Shown: positions 62,558 to 64,000 of the stretch, one piece after another
Position numbering within the stretch: the stretch's first letter is position 1
Layout: each line of letters begins with the position of its first letter
Assembly: GCA_024234735.1 (NCBI GenBank)
Contig: JACKNV010000001.1
Coordinates: 620,001-684,000, forward strand
Direction of reading: 5' to 3'
Source: Pseudomonadales bacterium
GTDB taxonomy: Bacteria; Pseudomonadota; Gammaproteobacteria; Pseudomonadales; Halieaceae
DNA length: 64,000 nt
Made by a program: the position numbers and the translations under genes
The notes under the pieces: generated by a model
Databases searched by the model: none
What the model was told of the DNA's origin: nothing
What the model saw: only the letters and a program-made list of their open reading frames with translations

Positions 62558-64000
62558 TTATCGCGGTCTACCGAATACCTGCGTCCAGTACACGTTGTAG
62601 GTACTTGATGAGTTGCTGATCTTGGCCGCGCCGAATTCCGTGTAGGTGGAACGCATCATGTTGGCGCAGTGTCCGGGGCTGTCCAGCCAGGCCTGTATCA
62701 CCGCGCTGACCGAGCTAAGTGGAATACCGGCGGCGATATTCTCGCCGACCGCGGACCAGCTGTAACCGGCCTGGGTGGCGCGATAGCCAACCGACTGGCC
62801 GTCGGACCCGGTGTGGCTGAAGAAATTGTTGTTCGCCATGTCCGCCGAGTGTCCGGTGGCGGCTGTTTCCAGCGCGCAGTTCCAGGCCAGTGGTGACGCA
62901 GCGGCATAGGAGGTTGAGCCACACATACGCGCCTGTGCTCTGACGGTATTCACCGCGTTGAGCATGGACTGTTCTTCGGCACTCAGGGAACAACTGCCGT
63001 TGACCGGGGCAGCCTGTTGTCCGTCGTCGCTGTCGTCCACCGGGTCGCAGGCGTCACCCACGCCATCCCCGTCGCGGTCGGTCTGCGTCGGGTTGTAGGT
63101 GCTGGGGCAGTTATCGCTGGCGCTGTTTACCCCGTCGTTGTCCAGGTCCAGGTTGTTCTGGCTATCGCAGGTGTCACCCAGGCCGTCGCGGTCAGTGTCG
63201 GTCTGGTTCGGGTTGAAATGTGCCGGGCAGTTATCCTCACTGTCCTGTACGTCATCGCGGTCGGTATCGGTGAATGGGTCACAGGCATCGCCAATTCCGT
63301 CACGGTCTATATCCGCCTGGTCGGGGTTGCGGATGCTGACGCAGTTGTCGGTCTTGTTGGTCACATATCCAGGCGGCATCTCCACGTCCACAATACTGTC
63401 CGCAGGGTCGCCAAAGCCGTCGCCGTCCGCGTCCCGATAATACTCGCGGCTGGTGAAACCTTCGTCGATGCTGCCGTCACAGTTGTTGTCGACACTGTCG
63501 AACTGCTCGCGCGCTCCGGGAAAGATACTGCTGTTGTTGTCATCGCAGTCGGTATTGTCGGCTACGTAGCCGCTCACCGGTACCAGCGATTGAATAGCGC
63601 CGCGGTTAGCCCCGAAGCCGTCGCCGTCCACGTCCGGATAGAGGCGCTGTGAGCCTTCGTCGATGCTGCCATCGCAATCGTTGTCACGGCCGTCGACGAC
63701 TTCCTGGGCCGCCGGATTGTCGGTCGCACGCGAATCATCACAGTCCAGTTTGTTGGCCACGTAACCGGTGGGCCGGCGCAGCTCCATGCGACTGGTGGCC
63801 GGGTCACCATAGCCGTCGCCGTCACGGTCCCTGAAAAAGCGGCTTTCGACCAGGCCCTCGTCGATGCGGCCGTTGCAATTGTTGTCCAGGCCATCGGCCA
63901 ATTCCTCGGCGCGTGGGTAAATGCCGGCATCGCCGTCATCGCAATCCTTGTCATTGCCGACGAATCCCTCGGGCTGCTCGAATGCCATGGTACTCTTGTT
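62558..64000 (-). CDS. CAP-domain protein with MopE-like and TSP3 calcium repeats (5' end outside window)
   Basis: At least 480 residues; the frame is still open at the window edge, and the ATG at 63988 lies inside a repeat, so the true start is outside. From the N-terminal side: about four MopE-type repeats (DxDGDGYGDP ... CDD ... DNNCDGSIDEG), then thrombospondin type 3-like repeats (DRDGDGVGDACD) around 63020-63350, then a C-terminal CAP/SCP domain (62561-62960) with VGENIAAG and WLDSPGHCANMM. The repeats should bind calcium outside the cell. The CAP domain's role in bacteria is mostly unknown. This combination suggests a secreted or surface protein. Confidence 0.85.
   Translation of the reverse strand, partial: NKSTMAFEQPEGFVGNDKDCDDGDAGIYPRAEELADGLDNNCNGRIDEGLVESRFFRDRDGDGYGDPATSRMELRRPTGYVANKLDCDDSRATDNPAAQEVVDGRDNDCDGSIDEGSQRLYPDVDGDGFGANRGAIQSLVPVSGYVADNTDCDDNNSSIFPGAREQFDSVDNNCDGSIDEGFTSREYYRDADGDGFGDPADSIVDVEMPPGYVTNKTDNCVSIRNPDQADIDRDGIGDACDPFTDTDRDDVQDSEDNCPAHFNPNQTDTDRDGLGDTCDSQNNLDLDNDGVNSASDNCPSTYNPTQTDRDGDGVGDACDPVDDSDDGQQAAPVNGSCSLSAEEQSMLNAVNTVRAQARMCGSTSYAAASPLAWNCALETAATGHSADMANNNFFSHTGSDGQSVGYRATQAGYSWSAVGENIAAGIPLSSVSAVIQAWLDSPGHCANMMRSTYTEFGAAKISNSSSTYNVYWTQVFGRPR

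Overview
The window is about 64 kb of high-GC chromosome from a gammaproteobacterium. Nearly every gene has a clear homologue in that class: the dnaX-ybaB-recR cluster, topA-lexA, mfd-csiV-gap, a six-gene Na+-translocating NADH:quinone reductase operon, lolCDE, comEC-exbBD-msbA-lpxK-kdsB-ptp-murB, and uvrC-pgsA-tRNA-Gly. From memory, the order topA, lexA, thioinosine phosphorylase, csiV, mfd, gap, nqr, apbE, nqrM, lolCDE, comEC, exbBD, lpxK, kdsB, murB closely follows Pseudomonas. The sodium pump, the giant RTX protein and the fused indolepyruvate oxidoreductase would suit a marine relative such as the Halieaceae/Cellvibrionales, but that placement is inference.

Layout. 1-1415: tRNA-His (3' end only), tRNA-Arg(UCT) and sparse DNA that includes a possible insertion-sequence end. 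1416-7522: a DUF1631-like protein, a fused indolepyruvate:ferredoxin oxidoreductase on the minus strand, and the signal recognition particle RNA. 7523-16633: the most accessory-looking segment. It has an unexplained leader, two small membrane-protein genes and a 2509-residue RTX protein with a lipase-like N-terminus and duplicated calcium-binding modules. 16634-25721: dnaX (with a complete programmed frameshift signal), ybaB, recR, RNase D, two Ycg-type genes, a MoxR/CoxE-type pair, a SpoU methyltransferase, an IclR regulator and a glutaredoxin-like protein. 25718-39802: universal stress protein, topA, lexA with a LexA box over its promoter, a MscS channel, thioinosine phosphorylase, csiV, mfd and gap. 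39803-47228: nqrABCDEF with its flavin transferase ApbE and maturation factor NqrM. 47267-50413: lolCDE. 50416-62072: DUF2062, comEC, exbBD, msbA, lpxK, kdsB, a small phosphatase, murB, uvrC and pgsA. 62154-62333: a broken copy and an intact copy of tRNA-Gly(GCC). 62558-64000: a CAP-domain protein with MopE-like and thrombospondin type 3 calcium repeats, running off the window.

How the genes work together. Several groups are functional units joined by 1-17 base overlaps: nqrABCDEF-apbE-nqrM builds and flavinylates the sodium pump; lolCDE moves lipoproteins to the outer membrane; msbA-lpxK-kdsB serve lipid A and Kdo supply; dnaX-recR and mfd-uvrC-lexA serve replication, repair and the SOS response. 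The best candidates for something less described are the RTX/lipase locus with its two co-oriented membrane proteins, an intrinsic terminator buried in the signal-peptide codons of apbE, and the broken tRNA-Gly copy. All statements come from reading the sequence; no database search was run.
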